Below are positions 13,801-64,000 of a stretch of DNA of 64,000 nucleotides, piece after piece (the stretch's first letter is position 1; each line of letters opens with the position of its first letter). The notes beneath the pieces were generated by a model that worked only from the letters and a program-made list of their open reading frames with translations, was not told the DNA's origin and did no database searches. This DNA is from Danio rerio (lineage: Eukaryota > Chordata > Actinopteri > Cypriniformes > Danionidae). A program made the position numbers and the translations under genes. The DNA is taken from assembly GCF_049306965.1 (NCBI RefSeq), contig NC_133184.1, positions 40,151,501 to 40,215,500 of the forward strand, in the 5' to 3' direction.

Positions 13801-16800
13801 GACCCGCAATTATTTGCCTTTCTGGCAGAAGTACATTGATGGCTGGGATGGCATATTTAAGTTCGGTAAGCTTCACACATCAGCTTCAGACTGACTTCAA
13901 GAGATTTGTTGTGGAGTTTGATGATGTTGATACATATGGATTACTAATAGGCACAAAAATGATTAACTTGAAGATGGAGGCCATTCAGACGCGTCTAGAT
14001 ACCAATCAGGAGGTTGCTGGAGAGTATCTCACATACCTGCTTTCTAGTGGCAAGATGAGCTGCAAAGATGTTTATGGAAGTGTATCTGAGGTGCTGCTGG
14101 CTGGAGTCGACACAGTAAGACGCTTCTATAGATTTGACTATGTAAACAACATTTGTAAGAGTTTTAAATATTGGCTGTTTAGAATTCAGAAAGCTGTGTT
14201 ATTAACAACTCCTGGCCATTAAGCAAACTGACAGAAATACATGGTTCTTTCTAGAAAATGTGCATATGTAACATACAGTATGTGTAACGTTCTCACGGTG
14301 AAGTTCTATTTGAATTATTAGCAATTTAAATTATTTTGATTACCCTGTTATGATTGTCACTTTACACTTGCTTCTATGGTAACGATGCATTTAGTTGAAG
14401 GTGTAAAATATGTCATTTATTTTCCAACAACAAATATTTTAGCCACTCATTTAATAAAGGTTTTATTCACTCAAAAATGCTGTTAATGAAAACTATATTG
14501 TGCCCTTTTAATAGATTTTGACAATTCACAACAAATATACTAGACTTCACACAACATCAGTAGTACTACAAACAGTGACCACCTGTTTTCATTAAGAGTA
14601 AGCAAGTCAATAGCACGAGAGATAAATGAAAAATGTAAAACTATTAATCTTTGCTAAAGAAACCCTATAACAAGAAGGGTTTGAAATAAAAAAAATTAAA
14701 ATTCTGTTATTAATTTCTCTCCCTCATGTCATTCAAATCCCCTGAGAGCTTCATTCATCCTAAGTACACAAATTAAGATATTTTAGATGAAATCAGAGAA
14801 CTCTCTCATCCTCCATAGACAGCAATGGTCCAGAGACATTTAAAGTCCAAAAAGGAACCAAAACGTAAGTCAAATTATTCCATGTGACTTCAGGGGTTCA
14901 ACTGTAGTCATATGAAGCACTTTTGTGTTACCAAAACCCAAAACGACAACTTTGTTTGCCTGTGTCTTTTACTTCAGGTCAGGGTGCACATTTACAGTGC
15001 ATCCAGAAAGTATTCATAGCGCATATTCATATTCATATTCACTTACTCCAAATTTTTTTTTATGTTACAGCCTTTTTCCAAAATGGGTTAAATTAATTTA
15101 TTTCTCAAAATTCTACACACAATACCCCATAATGACAATGTGAAGAAAGATTTTTTGAAGTTGTTGCAAATTTATTAAAAATATAAAAGCTAAATATTCA
15201 CATGCACATACTTTAAGTATTCATAGCCTTTGCCGTGAAGCTCTAAATTGAGCTCAAGTTCTGTTTCCACTGAACATTCTTGAGATGTTTTAGCAGCTCA
15301 AGTTCACCTGTGGTAAATTCAGTTGATTGGACATGATTTGAAAAGGCGTACAATTGTCTCTGTAAGGTCCCAGAGTTGACAGTGCATGTCAAAGCACAAA
15401 CCAAGCAGGAAGACAAAGGAATTGTCTGTAGACCTCCAAGACTGTCTCGAGGCACAAGGCTAGTGAAGGTTACAGAAAAATCTCTGCTGCTGTGAAAGTT
15501 CCAATGAGGACAATGGCCTCCATCATCCGTAAGTGGAAGATGTTTGGAACCACCAGGACTCCTCCTAGAGCTGGCCGACCATCTAAGCTGAGTGATCGGG
15601 GAAGAAGGGCCTTAGTCAGGGAGGTGATCAATAACCTGATGGCCAGTTCCAGCGTTCTTCTGTGGATAGAGGAGAACCTTACAGAAGGACAACCATCTGT
15701 GCAGCAATCCACCAATCAAGCCTGTATGGTAGAGTGGCCAGACGGAAGCCACTCCCCGGCCTAGAATTTGCCCAAAAGCCTCTGAAGGACTCTTAGACCA
15801 TAAGAAACTTGAAAACCTGCTTCAGAGTGCTCTGGCGACAGTTCATCTTCCAGTAGGACAATGACCCAAAGCACACTGCCAAAATATTAATAGAGTGGCT
15901 TCACAACAACTTGGTGAATGTCTTTGAGTGGCCCAGCCAGAGCCCAGACCTAAATCCTATTGAACATCTCTGGAGAGATCTGAAAATAGCTGTACATCGT
16001 CACTTTCCATCCAACCTGATAGAGCTTGAGAGGTTCTGCAAAGAGAAATGGGCAAAAAAATGTGGAAAAAGTGAAGCGCTATGAATACATTCTGGATGCA
16101 CTGTACAATGGGCAAAATGATGTAATTGTCATTGTTAGGGATGTCTATATCCGATCATGTGATCAGAAATCAGGCCTGATCATAATTCAGACTTGATCAT
16201 TCAGACTTGATCATTCAGACTTGATCATAATCGGATGTTATCTCCCGATCAGGACTAGAATTTATAATATATATATATATAGTCATAATTTTTTAACACA
16301 TATATAGTTATGTGGTGGCACAGAGTTAGACTTCTTTCTTGACTTCACACAGAAACAGCAACGTGTGCAGCATGACATCACTTTGTTGCAGAGACGCTAT
16401 TAGTTGAATGCAGGCAAAGTAGGACACGGAAGCAGCTTAAATGTCTGCGGTCTGGAGGTATTATAAATTTGATGACAACATTGCCATAACAAACTGTAAG
16501 ATAGGTAAACTTAGGATTGCCTGCTGGGTATTTTAAGTTGAGCTGCTCTTTGTTTTTGTATTAGATTATTTTTATATTTACTGTTGCACTAATGTTCAAA
16601 GTGAAGAATTGATGTTATTTATTACTTGATTGTTTAAGCTCCCTCACAGAAGTGCTGCTCAGTCTGTTTTGCTCTAAATGGTCAAATAAGGTAAATTAAA
16701 TAAAAAATAAGGAACATCCTGGATCTGCTTCTGCATTCTTCTTTATTTTTTAATGTACTATAGAAGTATTGGATCGGGTTTCGGTGTAGGCAGATAGTCA

Positions 16801-18482
16801 AAATCAAATGATTTGGACTTGAGGGCAAAAAAAGTTGATTGGGACATCCCTAGTCATTAGTCAGCAGTGGAACATACTGTACTTTACTGGGACCTGGTTC
16901 CTTTGCTTTTGTTCTGTTTCTTTGAACTTCCCATGGCCGCCACTCTATATAGAAGTTAAGAGAGCTCTCAGATTTCATCTAAAATGTATTCATTTGTGTT
17001 CTGAAGATGAATGAAGGTCTCAGGGCATTGGAACGATGTAAGGATGAGCAATTAATGACAAATATGTAATTTTTTGGGTGAACGAACCATTTGAGTTTAG
17101 TGCAAACTAACATGCAGAAAGCACCCCTGACAGCAAAATGGAAATAATGCATAGATTCATAGTAGATTATATTTTTAAATAATATCGATTACAAAAAATC
17201 TACTGATATATGCCACCCAGTCCTATTCTTACTTTCAGGGTTGTACAATTTACAAAATGCAATCTTAGTGCACATTTTGTCTTACTTGACAAGCTATTTC
17301 AGTCTGATGCTATAGTCATAATAGGAAAGAAAAGTCATCACAACTACGGTTTAAGATTATTTTTGATATGATGTTCTAGACCTCCAACACCATGTTGTGG
17401 GCTCTTTATCTTCTCTCAAAAGACCCAGCAGCTCAGGAGACTTTGCATCAGGAGGTAACCAAGGTCTTAAAGGGTGACAGAATCCCAACAGCAGAAGAAG
17501 TGAACAGCATGCCTTTCCTCAAAGCCGTCATCAAGGAAACATTAAGGTGGAGGATTATGTTGAATGTGATATATTGCATTAAAATTATTATATTATGCTT
17601 ACCATGGCTGCAGATATTTGATCAGAAATACAGTAAAACCACTTATTTTGTACAAGAACTGTTCCTCTGTGTAAATATTTTATCTACGCGGAAGATTTTT
17701 CTACTATATTAAAAAATATATAAGGAAAACCCTGATGTACTACAATTCAAATAATTGGGGAAAGACATAAGTAATAAAGAAACAAAAAAATTTATCAAGA
17801 CTTTTGTCAAAATCATAAATACATGCGCACATGTTCTGTACTATTACTTTATAATGTGTTTGCATATGTAATTTTCTGTGCAGACTGTATCCTGTGGTGC
17901 CTGTAAATTCCCGTCTTATTGCAGAAAGTGAAGTCATCATTGGTGAATACCTTTTTCCTAAAAAGGTGAATTGGCCTCGTGTTAGGATAGGAAGTAACAA
18001 AATGTTGTCCATTTTGTAATCAACATCACTAAATACAATTATTTTTTTTCTTTTTCGTTTGTTGAAATAGACCACATTTAATCTGTTCCACTATGCAATC
18101 AGCCACGATGAAAAAGTCTTCCCAGAACCACAGAAGTTCAAACCTGAGCGCTGGCTGCGAGACGGCAGAACCAGACCAAACCCGTTTGGGTCAATCCCAT
18201 TTGGATTTGGAGTCAGAGCCTGTGTCGGTCGTCGCATTGCTGAACTGGAAATGCATCTGGCTTTGGCAAGGGTGAGATTTATTTTTCAGTTCTGTGTCAG
18301 ACAGTGACATTGCATTATTATTGTGCTGTTTGTGATTGTGTTTTTAATTGCAGCTAATCAAGTTGTTTGAAATGCGACCAGACCCGACTGTAGGTGAAGT
18401 TAAGGCAAACTTTCGTTCAGTGCTTGTTCCCAACAAAAAGGTCAATCTGCACTTTGTGGAGAGACAGAAGACTGAAACATAG
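7823..18482 (+). CDS. cyp27a1: Cytochrome P450, CYP27A-type mitochondrial sterol hydroxylase
   Basis: Nine coding exons: 7823-8059, 9857-10047, 10201-10400, 13668-13865, 13951-14114, 17380-17546, 17884-17965, 18071-18271, 18354-18482. They total 1569 nt, 522 aa, with GT-AG junctions in matching phase. The N-terminus ([13 protein letters not shown]...) is Arg/Ala/Ser-rich with few acids, as in a mitochondrial presequence. The I-helix AGVDTTSNT spans the exon 5/6 join, the K-helix ExxR is ETLR at the end of exon 6, exon 8 has PERW and the haem loop [10 protein letters not shown] with the Cys ligand. By family knowledge it hydroxylates sterol or vitamin D side chains using ferredoxin in the mitochondrial inner membrane. 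Nine exons and the C-terminal half fit CYP27A1. Teleosts carry several CYP27A paralogues, so the exact paralogue is not certain. No break is seen. Confidence 0.93.
8118..9613. mobile_element. hAT-type non-autonomous element in P450 intron 1
   Basis: A perfect 8-bp direct repeat CTCTTGAC flanks the element (8110-8117 and 9614-9621). The ends read CAGGGATAGG and, in reverse complement, CCGGGATGG, followed by similar AT-rich subterminal sequence. No transposase frame is seen. It fills almost all of intron 1. Confidence 0.82.
8529..8742. mobile_element. Small palindromic MITE nested in the hAT element
   Basis: The ends ATGAAGAGTTT and AAACTCTTCAT are inverted, with further inner pairing (AACATGATTT / AAATCATGTT). 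AT-rich and about 210 bp. Superfamily not assigned. Confidence 0.55.
10565..12250 (-). mobile_element. CR1/Rex-like LINE 3' part, interrupted by another LINE
   Basis: On the minus strand, 12196-11966 encodes a reverse-transcriptase C-terminal piece ([21 protein letters not shown]... and [16 protein letters not shown]). The non-coding 3' part runs from about 11960 down to 11566 and resumes at about 10613-10565 with a tail of the type CAATAAAGTT. The gap is filled by a second LINE (about 10614-11565). The central finger part is missing between the two coding blocks. It lies in intron 3 of the P450 gene, opposite to transcription. A G homopolymer sits at 11941-11953. Confidence 0.7.
10614..11565 (-). 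mobile_element. L2/CR1-like LINE, 5'-truncated, inserted in the other LINE
   Basis: A 228-codon open frame on the minus strand (11509-10823) is the C-terminal reverse-transcriptase and thumb region. It has [54 protein letters not shown] and NLPSWWNE, all typical of fish L2/CR1-group LINEs. The frame is still open, so the copy is fairly young. The 3' end toward 10614 matches the common tail ending in GTAAGTCGCCTT. The strong 5' truncation is normal for LINE insertion. Confidence 0.82.
12764..12953. mobile_element. Palindromic MITE with ~50-bp inverted ends
   Basis: The left end (CTCAGAAATAAAGGTA...GCTGTCACTGGG) and the right end (CCCAGTGACAGC...TACCTTTATTTCTGAG) are near-perfect inverted repeats with a short centre. 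It belongs to a GGTACCTTT-rich group common in fish. Confidence 0.8.
13140..13337. mobile_element. Second piece of the GGTACCTTT MITE group
   Basis: The stretch holds GGTACTGCCCCAGTGTCAAG and ends in CTGAGAGTGTA, matching the end of the MITE at 12764-12953. The left part is diverged. It may be the right end of an older element that encloses the palindromic one. Confidence 0.5.
14995..16103 (+). mobile_element. Tc1-like transposon, internally deleted
   Basis: Inverted ends CAGTGCATCCAGAAAGTATT and, at the right end in reverse complement, CAGTGCATCCAGAATGTATT are flanked by TA on both sides (14993-14994, 16104-16105). Inside, 15492-15764 keeps a transposase N-terminal part with a [18 protein letters not shown] helix-turn-helix region. 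Further right the DNA spells DDE-region remnants (..[11 protein letters not shown]-like near 15939-15975). At 1.1 kb it is shorter than the usual ~1.6 kb. Frames are broken, so the copy is inactive. Confidence 0.85.
16136..16852. mobile_element. hAT-type MITE with TAGGGATGTC ends
   Basis: Inverted ends TAGGGATGTC and GACATCCCTA are present, with an 8-bp flank GTCATTGT/GTCATTAG matching at 6 of 8. It includes a short direct repeat (TTCAGACTTGATCA, near 16187-16228). No coding frame. Confidence 0.75.
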
Positions 18483-18689
18483 CTCAACTAGACATGAGCT
18501 GCATATGTACATAAGGAATTATCAGCTGAAGTGATTCATGTGAATTTGTCAACGGCTTTAACTGAATATGATTCTTCTGTTCTTTGTTAAAGACCCTGTA
18601 CAAGAGTATGAAGAATATACTTTGTCACTCAATAATATTTATTTCATTCTGATAATAGCCATGAAAATATTTTATAGATGTAAAAATCA

Positions 18690-18695
18690 ATTAAA
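18690..18695 (+). terminator. Likely poly(A) signal of the CYP27-like gene
   Basis: ATTAAA lies about 210 bp after the stop codon and is followed by a GT-rich stretch (TGTCTGTGTTCTTGTTC). This is the best signal in the 3' flank. Confidence 0.6.
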
Positions 18696-19079
18696 CTTTA
18701 TAATGAATTCAAAATGTCTGTGTTCTTGTTCATTATTGGAGAAACAGGAATTGTGGATATTTGTTCATTTCACTGCAAAACTTTCATTTCTTGCATTTCT
18801 TGACAATCTGCTCATTTTGTATTAACTGTACTTTGCAAATGAATTATCAGACAAACAAATTAAGTTTTTTTTTTTGAAGACTTGCATTAACACAAATTCA
18901 TTGTCCACAGCTTGTCTTATTTTTATTGTGGAATACATTAAGCATGCCATGTATCTTCCAGAAAAAAGTACAATATGTTTTTTGTGTTTGCATATATTGT
19001 TTATTTAAAATATTTAGCAAGTTGAATGCGTTAAAAATATTTCCACAAGGCGAAATGGACTTTTATTCAGCCTTTTATA
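18696..19079. other. Intergenic spacer between the P450 gene and mcm3ap
   Basis: AT-rich sequence without recognisable repeats or coding potential. The two genes run in tandem with about 600 bp from the P450 stop to the mcm3ap first exon. Confidence 0.5.
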
Positions 19080-19571
19080 ATGAAATGGAGAAATGCGCTA
19101 ATGTTGTCATGCTCCTGCCTGCCTGTACACGCCGCAGTCGCCAGAGACTCTCGTTGAATCGACGCGCCAGTTCACGAAGAAGAGAAATAAACATCCGGTC
19201 CGAGTAAGAAAAGGACGTCGCTAAAGTATTTACAGTTTTTACTCCTTTTTAATTTGAAATGTGCTTGACTTTTGCGTACAAAATATAGACTTGAAACACA
19301 TACACATATTATAGGTTTTTAGGTAGTTCGTTTTGGAGTTAAACAAGTAATCGGCATTCAGCTCTCAGATCGCCATTTGTTTTTAACGATGTCCCACTTG
19401 AGCTTTTAACTTTACATTTAATAACTTCTGTCATGTGACTTCTAATAGATAAAATGGTAAAACATTGGTAACTTTTCTGTCTTTGTTTTGCAGGATTCGT
19501 TGGTAATGACTAGCTCACGATCAGATCAGTAACGTTAAATCTTAACGATTGTTTTTCTTGCCTCATCCATT
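19080..19571 (+). promoter_or_regulatory. mcm3ap: mcm3ap promoter edge, non-coding first exon and 5' UTR intron
   Basis: A CpG-bearing stretch (about 19100-19203) ends in a good donor (GTAAGA at 19204). An acceptor TTTTGCAG at 19486-19493 leads to 78 bp of 5' UTR before the ATG at 19572. This suggests a non-coding first exon and a ~290-bp 5' UTR intron. The exact transcription start is not visible. Confidence 0.6.
19506..19532 (+). promoter_or_regulatory. Upstream mini-ORF in the mcm3ap 5' UTR
   Basis: ATG to TAA encodes 8 residues (MTSSRSDQ), ending 39 bp before the main start. Such uORFs can lower translation; whether this one is used is not shown by the sequence. Confidence 0.45.
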
Positions 19572-42431
<22,860 letters not shown>

Positions 42432-42899
42432 AGGTGTTTTAGTTTAACATAAGCTGCTAAATGGCAGTTCCCGTCTCTTTATTTGAAACAGAATGTCTTT
42501 TATTGGCTGCTTAATTAGTCAGCAGTTTTATTTTTGATGTTTTTATTTTGTTTTATTTTGGATTCAATGAAAATGATTGTCATGCATCTCATCCCTAAAT
42601 TTAAATGCATGCTAAGTGTGTTTTTCTTGTTCTTAAACATTTAATTTAGAGTTTGTGCGTTTGTTTGTTTTTCAGGCGTACGTGTTTCTGAATATTAAGT
42701 GTGTTTTGTTCATTGCAAATATGATTTTGTATTTAAAATGTATATTTTTTGACAACGATAAAGGTGTTTTTAGTAAACATTTTCAGCCTTTTGTTAAATT
42801 AATTCCCTTATGCTGAGAATCACTCTGCAACAATTGTAAAGATGCTTATATTACTACGATCTAAACTGGTATTAACATAAGATTAATTATTCATAACAT
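42432..42899 (+). other. mcm3ap 3' UTR and short spacer to lss
   Basis: T-rich, AT-rich 3' flank. No canonical AATAAA is visible in the first 400 bp, so the end of the transcript cannot be fixed. Confidence 0.5.
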
Positions 42900-43185
42900 T
42901 TTCCATGTGGTTGGCGTGAACTCGAAAATCACGCCCATTTTGCTGTGTTTGTTTCTTGTGATTGGCTGGTTTGTCCTCTGGTCATGTCTCTCCATGCGAT
43001 ATCGCGCTCGGAAGGCAGCGCTAAGTATTGTGGGAAACGTAGTTTGGAGTTGACGCTCTGGGTTGACACCGGGGGTTAAAAAAACTACGTTTCCCACGCG
43101 GTTTAAAGGAGGCGTTCAGTGCCGCGATCAGCTGAAATATGACAGGATCTTTAGAGTTTACAAGTTTTGCTCAAGCACGTCAAAG
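42900..43185 (+). promoter_or_regulatory. lss: lss promoter and 5' UTR
   Basis: Within 290 bp before the ATG: an SRE-like ATCACGCCCA (42928-42937), an inverted CCAAT box GATTGGCT (42960-42967) about 25 bp on, and a perfect 16-bp inverted repeat GTGGGAAACGTAGTTT (43030-43045) / AAACTACGTTTCCCAC (43082-43097) that resembles ZNF143/Staf sites (ACTACAATTCCCA). SREBP plus NF-Y is the known control mode of cholesterol genes; factor binding here is inferred. CpG is enriched from 42990 to 43130. Confidence 0.65.
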
Positions 43186-61440
<18,255 letters not shown>

Positions 61441-61690
61441 GTCAGAAACTGAGGAAATGTGCCTCAGAAAACAGTATCTGACACAGCCTGATCAAAGACG
61501 ATTGAAAACAAACCTGTCTGCTGCTCTTTAAAAGGTAGAACTGATTTGTTAGAGTCAATAGGATATTATCTGTCAAACATTTGATTAATTTTGTACTCAT
61601 TTAGCTATTGAAGCAAGGTATTGATTGTAGATGATTTTGTTTTTATAATGGATATTCTGTACTCCTGTAATAAATAATTGTAAATATTCT
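61441..61690 (+). terminator. lss: lss 3' UTR with poly(A) signal
   Basis: AATAAA at 61669-61674, about 230 bp after the stop, followed by a GT-rich stretch (TGTTTTGTAGTGTTGTTTTT) near 61695. Confidence 0.75.
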
Positions 61691-61972
61691 GTTCACTGTT
61701 TTGTAGTGTTGTTTTTACTCTGTGTCTGGTTGGTTTTATTCTTCTTATTTAGTCCAATGATTGAAATCAGTTGTGGTTAATATTGTTAACCAGAATTGTT
61801 GTCAAGCGTACAGGTGTTTATAAATTGATTGTGCTGTACGCATCTGTATTGGAATAAATGCTTTATGTTCAAGATAAATGTAGAATATAAAAAGTTATTT
61901 TAAAGGTTGCAGACTTTCATTTTGATCTTAATAATGAATATAAACCACCTGAAATGGAATTAAAAATGTAAT

Positions 61973-62009
61973 GTGTGTGTGTGTGTGTATATACATACAT
62001 ACATACATG

Positions 62010-62095
<86 letters not shown>
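61973..62095. repeat. (TG)n then (TA)n microsatellite
   Basis: A GT run (61973-61989), ATACATACATAC units, about 40 TA dinucleotides (62013-62093), then more CATA units to 62165. Long chance frames (TyrIle repeats) arise from it. Confidence 0.97.
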
Positions 62096-62096
<1 letters not shown>

Positions 62097-62205
62097 CATA
62101 CATACATGCTTGCATAAATACATACTTGCATACATACATGCATATACATACTTGCATACACATTGCAAATGTGTACTTCAGTATATGTTAAATTTTACTA
62201 CTCAG

Positions 62206-63003
62206 CTGCAACAACCAATCTATTAAATCGATAAAAAAAATCAATTACTAAAAGCGTTGGCAATGAATTTCGTAATCGATTCGTTGTGTCACGCCACACA
62301 GGGACATTTGATTAATAAAAAATCACTTCAGTTCAGCGTGGAGCGGAGTGAACATGGTCTCTCTCCGTCTCTCGCGCACTGATACAGAGGATACAGAGTT
62401 CAGGGTAAATCCTTATAGAATTCTACTTTTGTTCCGTTTTGAAGCGAGGACCGTAAAGTCCCTTGTGCTGGTATTTTACTCGTTATCCCGCGTGACAAGA
62501 ATGACAAGTTAGCGTTAGCTCATTTAAACTTAGATTAACTTAGCGACTGAAAAAATCAAACTGAGCTTTGGTGCGTGGCTGGCGCTGAGCCAGAGAAAGA
62601 CGAGTCGTATCAGCGTTTAACCGTGCTTATTTTATAAGTAAATTGAATTAATTTACAAGTAAAACAAAACATTTAGACTTTGTAAAACACACAAGGAAGT
62701 CTAACAATCCATTCAAATATAATTTGCTGATGTGTTTTATTCATATCAGATACACACTGTAAAAGTAACATTTAATTTGAATCTATTCTTCTCTAAGTTC
62801 ACCAGATATTTGCATGTATTTGGGGAGTAACTGGTGAATTTACATAATGAATCTTGGGTGTTTCGGTCTTTGCGATTTGCAAGACTAAATAGTTTTTATT
62901 CACTCGCCTTTTTTGATCATTTATTTTTCCATCTGTTGTCATGTATAGCTGCACTGCAAAAAGCTTTTCTTTCTGTCTTTCTTTCTTTCTTTCTTCCTTT
63001 TTT

Positions 63004-63035
<32 letters not shown>

Positions 63036-63502
63036 TTTTTCTTTCTTTCTTTCTTTCTTTCTATTTTGTCTCATTTCCAGTTCAAATATGTAAAAAAATC
63101 TTAAATCAAGAACAGACAAGAAAAATGGCATAAGAAAATTAAGTGATGCTTAACTTCTGTTTGAGATTATATCTTATTAAGATTTTTTTCTTACTCCATT
63201 GGCAAATAATTTAGCTTGTTTTAAGCAAATAATTAGACAATTTCTTATGCTACTTCATGTGTTTAGTATGTATCTTGATTTAAGATGTTTTTTAGATATT
63301 TGGATTGAAAACAGGACAAAAATACCTTTTTTAATTTATTGCTATTATTATTATAACAGTTTAGGGATGAGCTTTTTGAATGAGGGGTTGGAAATGAATG
63401 CTTTTCTTGGAAATTATTATTATTATTATTTTTTTACAGTCTAATCGAAGAAACAATCGACAGATTAATTGATTATTAAAATAATCGTTAGTTGCAACCC
63501 TA
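62206..63502. mobile_element. hAT-type element downstream of lss
   Basis: The right end GTTGCAACCCTA and the worn left end CTGCAACAACC are inverted, with an 8-bp flank CTACTCAG/CTACTCAC (7 of 8). No transposase seen. Contains a (CTTT)n run at 62966-63061. Confidence 0.65.
62966..63061. repeat. (CTTT)n microsatellite
   Basis: About 20 CTTT units with a few interruptions. The charged Lys/Glu and Phe-rich frames across it are repeat artefacts. Confidence 0.95.
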
Positions 63503-63510
63503 CTACTCAC

Positions 63511-64000
63511 ACTTGGGTATTTATTAAACAGTTGTTCAACATATTGTGAATAATATAAACACAAACATGTAATGCCATTTTTGTGATTTAAATAATAACT
63601 CACATGGCGTGAACAAGGGACTAGAAGGGCCCTTTAAATGCATCCAAGTTTACAGAATAGCTGCTATGTTTAAAATAGAAACGTAGTAAGCATTATTTCA
63701 CAACTCTAGCAATATATTTCAGTGGATTTTTATTTTTTATAATTTTTTGCCTATTTAAAGTTGTTTTTAATTTTATTCTCATTATTAAATTAAAATTGAA
63801 TGCGGGCTTTTATTTTGATAATGTATCGTCTCTATGTTCGGGCAGCTCTGGGTTTATGGGTGAAGCCGGTTTAATGAACTGCCCGTTGGAATTTCTCTCG
63901 GAAGATCCTTCGGTTTTCCGAGTAATTGAGGGTCTTTATGCATCATGACAGGACGGAGATATGAAAGATAAAGCACGGGTAGAATGATGGCGTCAGGATG
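63511..64000 (+). other. Right edge: possible 5' region of the next gene
   Basis: The first 300 bp are AT-rich with nothing recognisable. From about 63830 the base composition turns richer in G and C. A 30-codon frame (63856-63948, MGEAGLMNCPLEFLSEDPSV...) ends shortly before an ATGATGGCGTCAGGATG at the window edge. This could be a 5' UTR with a short upstream frame; no homology is recognised. Confidence 0.25.

Larger units (their letters stand above)
14660..17095. mobile_element. Long-inverted-repeat MITE split by two other transposons (P450 intron 5)
   Basis: The left arm (about 14660-14900, with CCTGAGAGCTTCATTCATC) pairs with the right arm (about 16920-17095, in reverse complement CCTGAGACCTTCATTCATC) over roughly 150-200 bp. 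Between the arms lie a Tc1-like element (14995-16103) and a hAT element (16136-16852). An unsplit relative sits at 25855-26470. Confidence 0.7.

Noticed and set aside
13647-14222. 191-codon open frame across P450 exons 4 and 5
   Set aside because: It reads exon 4 in a wrong frame and runs through the 85-bp intron; only its last part matches the real exon 5 frame.
61917-62191. Several overlapping Tyr-Ile and Thr-His frames
   Set aside because: Translation of TA/TG/CATA microsatellites.
62799-63133. Lys/Glu-rich and Phe-rich frames of ~100 codons
   Set aside because: Product of a CTTT microsatellite read on both strands.

Overview
The window looks like a piece of a zebrafish (Danio rerio) or close cyprinid chromosome. 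Three copies of the tRNA-derived DANA-type SINE, dense hAT, Tc1/mariner and MITE insertions, L2/Rex-like LINE tails and small vertebrate introns all point that way. Species is an inference. Three host protein genes were reconstructed exon by exon by hand, all on the + strand; every junction keeps frame.

Layout: 1-7758 is a recent tandem duplication of a ~4 kb unit (two near-identical copies and a third, older partial copy). It ends just before a cytochrome P450 gene of the CYP27A type (7823-18482, 9 coding exons, 522 aa, mitochondrial sterol hydroxylase). Next is mcm3ap/GANP (5' UTR exon near 19100, CDS 19572-42431, 30 coding exons, 2118 aa; the TREX-2 mRNA-export scaffold). Only 754 bp after its stop comes lss, lanosterol synthase (43186-61440, 22 coding exons, 735 aa). 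The last 2.5 kb hold a hAT element, microsatellites and perhaps the 5' edge of another gene.

The mcm3ap-lss order and orientation match human 21q22.3 (established knowledge), so this is an ancient neighbour pair. The CYP27-like gene is the local addition. lss closes 2,3-oxidosqualene to lanosterol for cholesterol synthesis and CYP27 enzymes hydroxylate sterol side chains, so two sterol genes flank an mRNA-export gene. I see no evidence that they are co-regulated. The lss promoter carries an SRE-like site, an inverted CCAAT box and a perfect 16-bp inverted repeat resembling ZNF143 sites.

Most non-exonic DNA is transposon-derived and often nested. Perfect or near-perfect 8-bp target duplications were found around several hAT elements. 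No LTR retrovirus, Polinton or other capsid-bearing element was recognised, and no tRNA, rRNA or CRISPR array.

Most notable: an in-frame tandem duplication of an exon pair near the C-terminus of mcm3ap, two GC-AG introns (one in mcm3ap, one in lss), a minisatellite grown from a MITE end across the acceptor region of lss exon 7, and the promoter-flank duplication upstream of the P450 gene.
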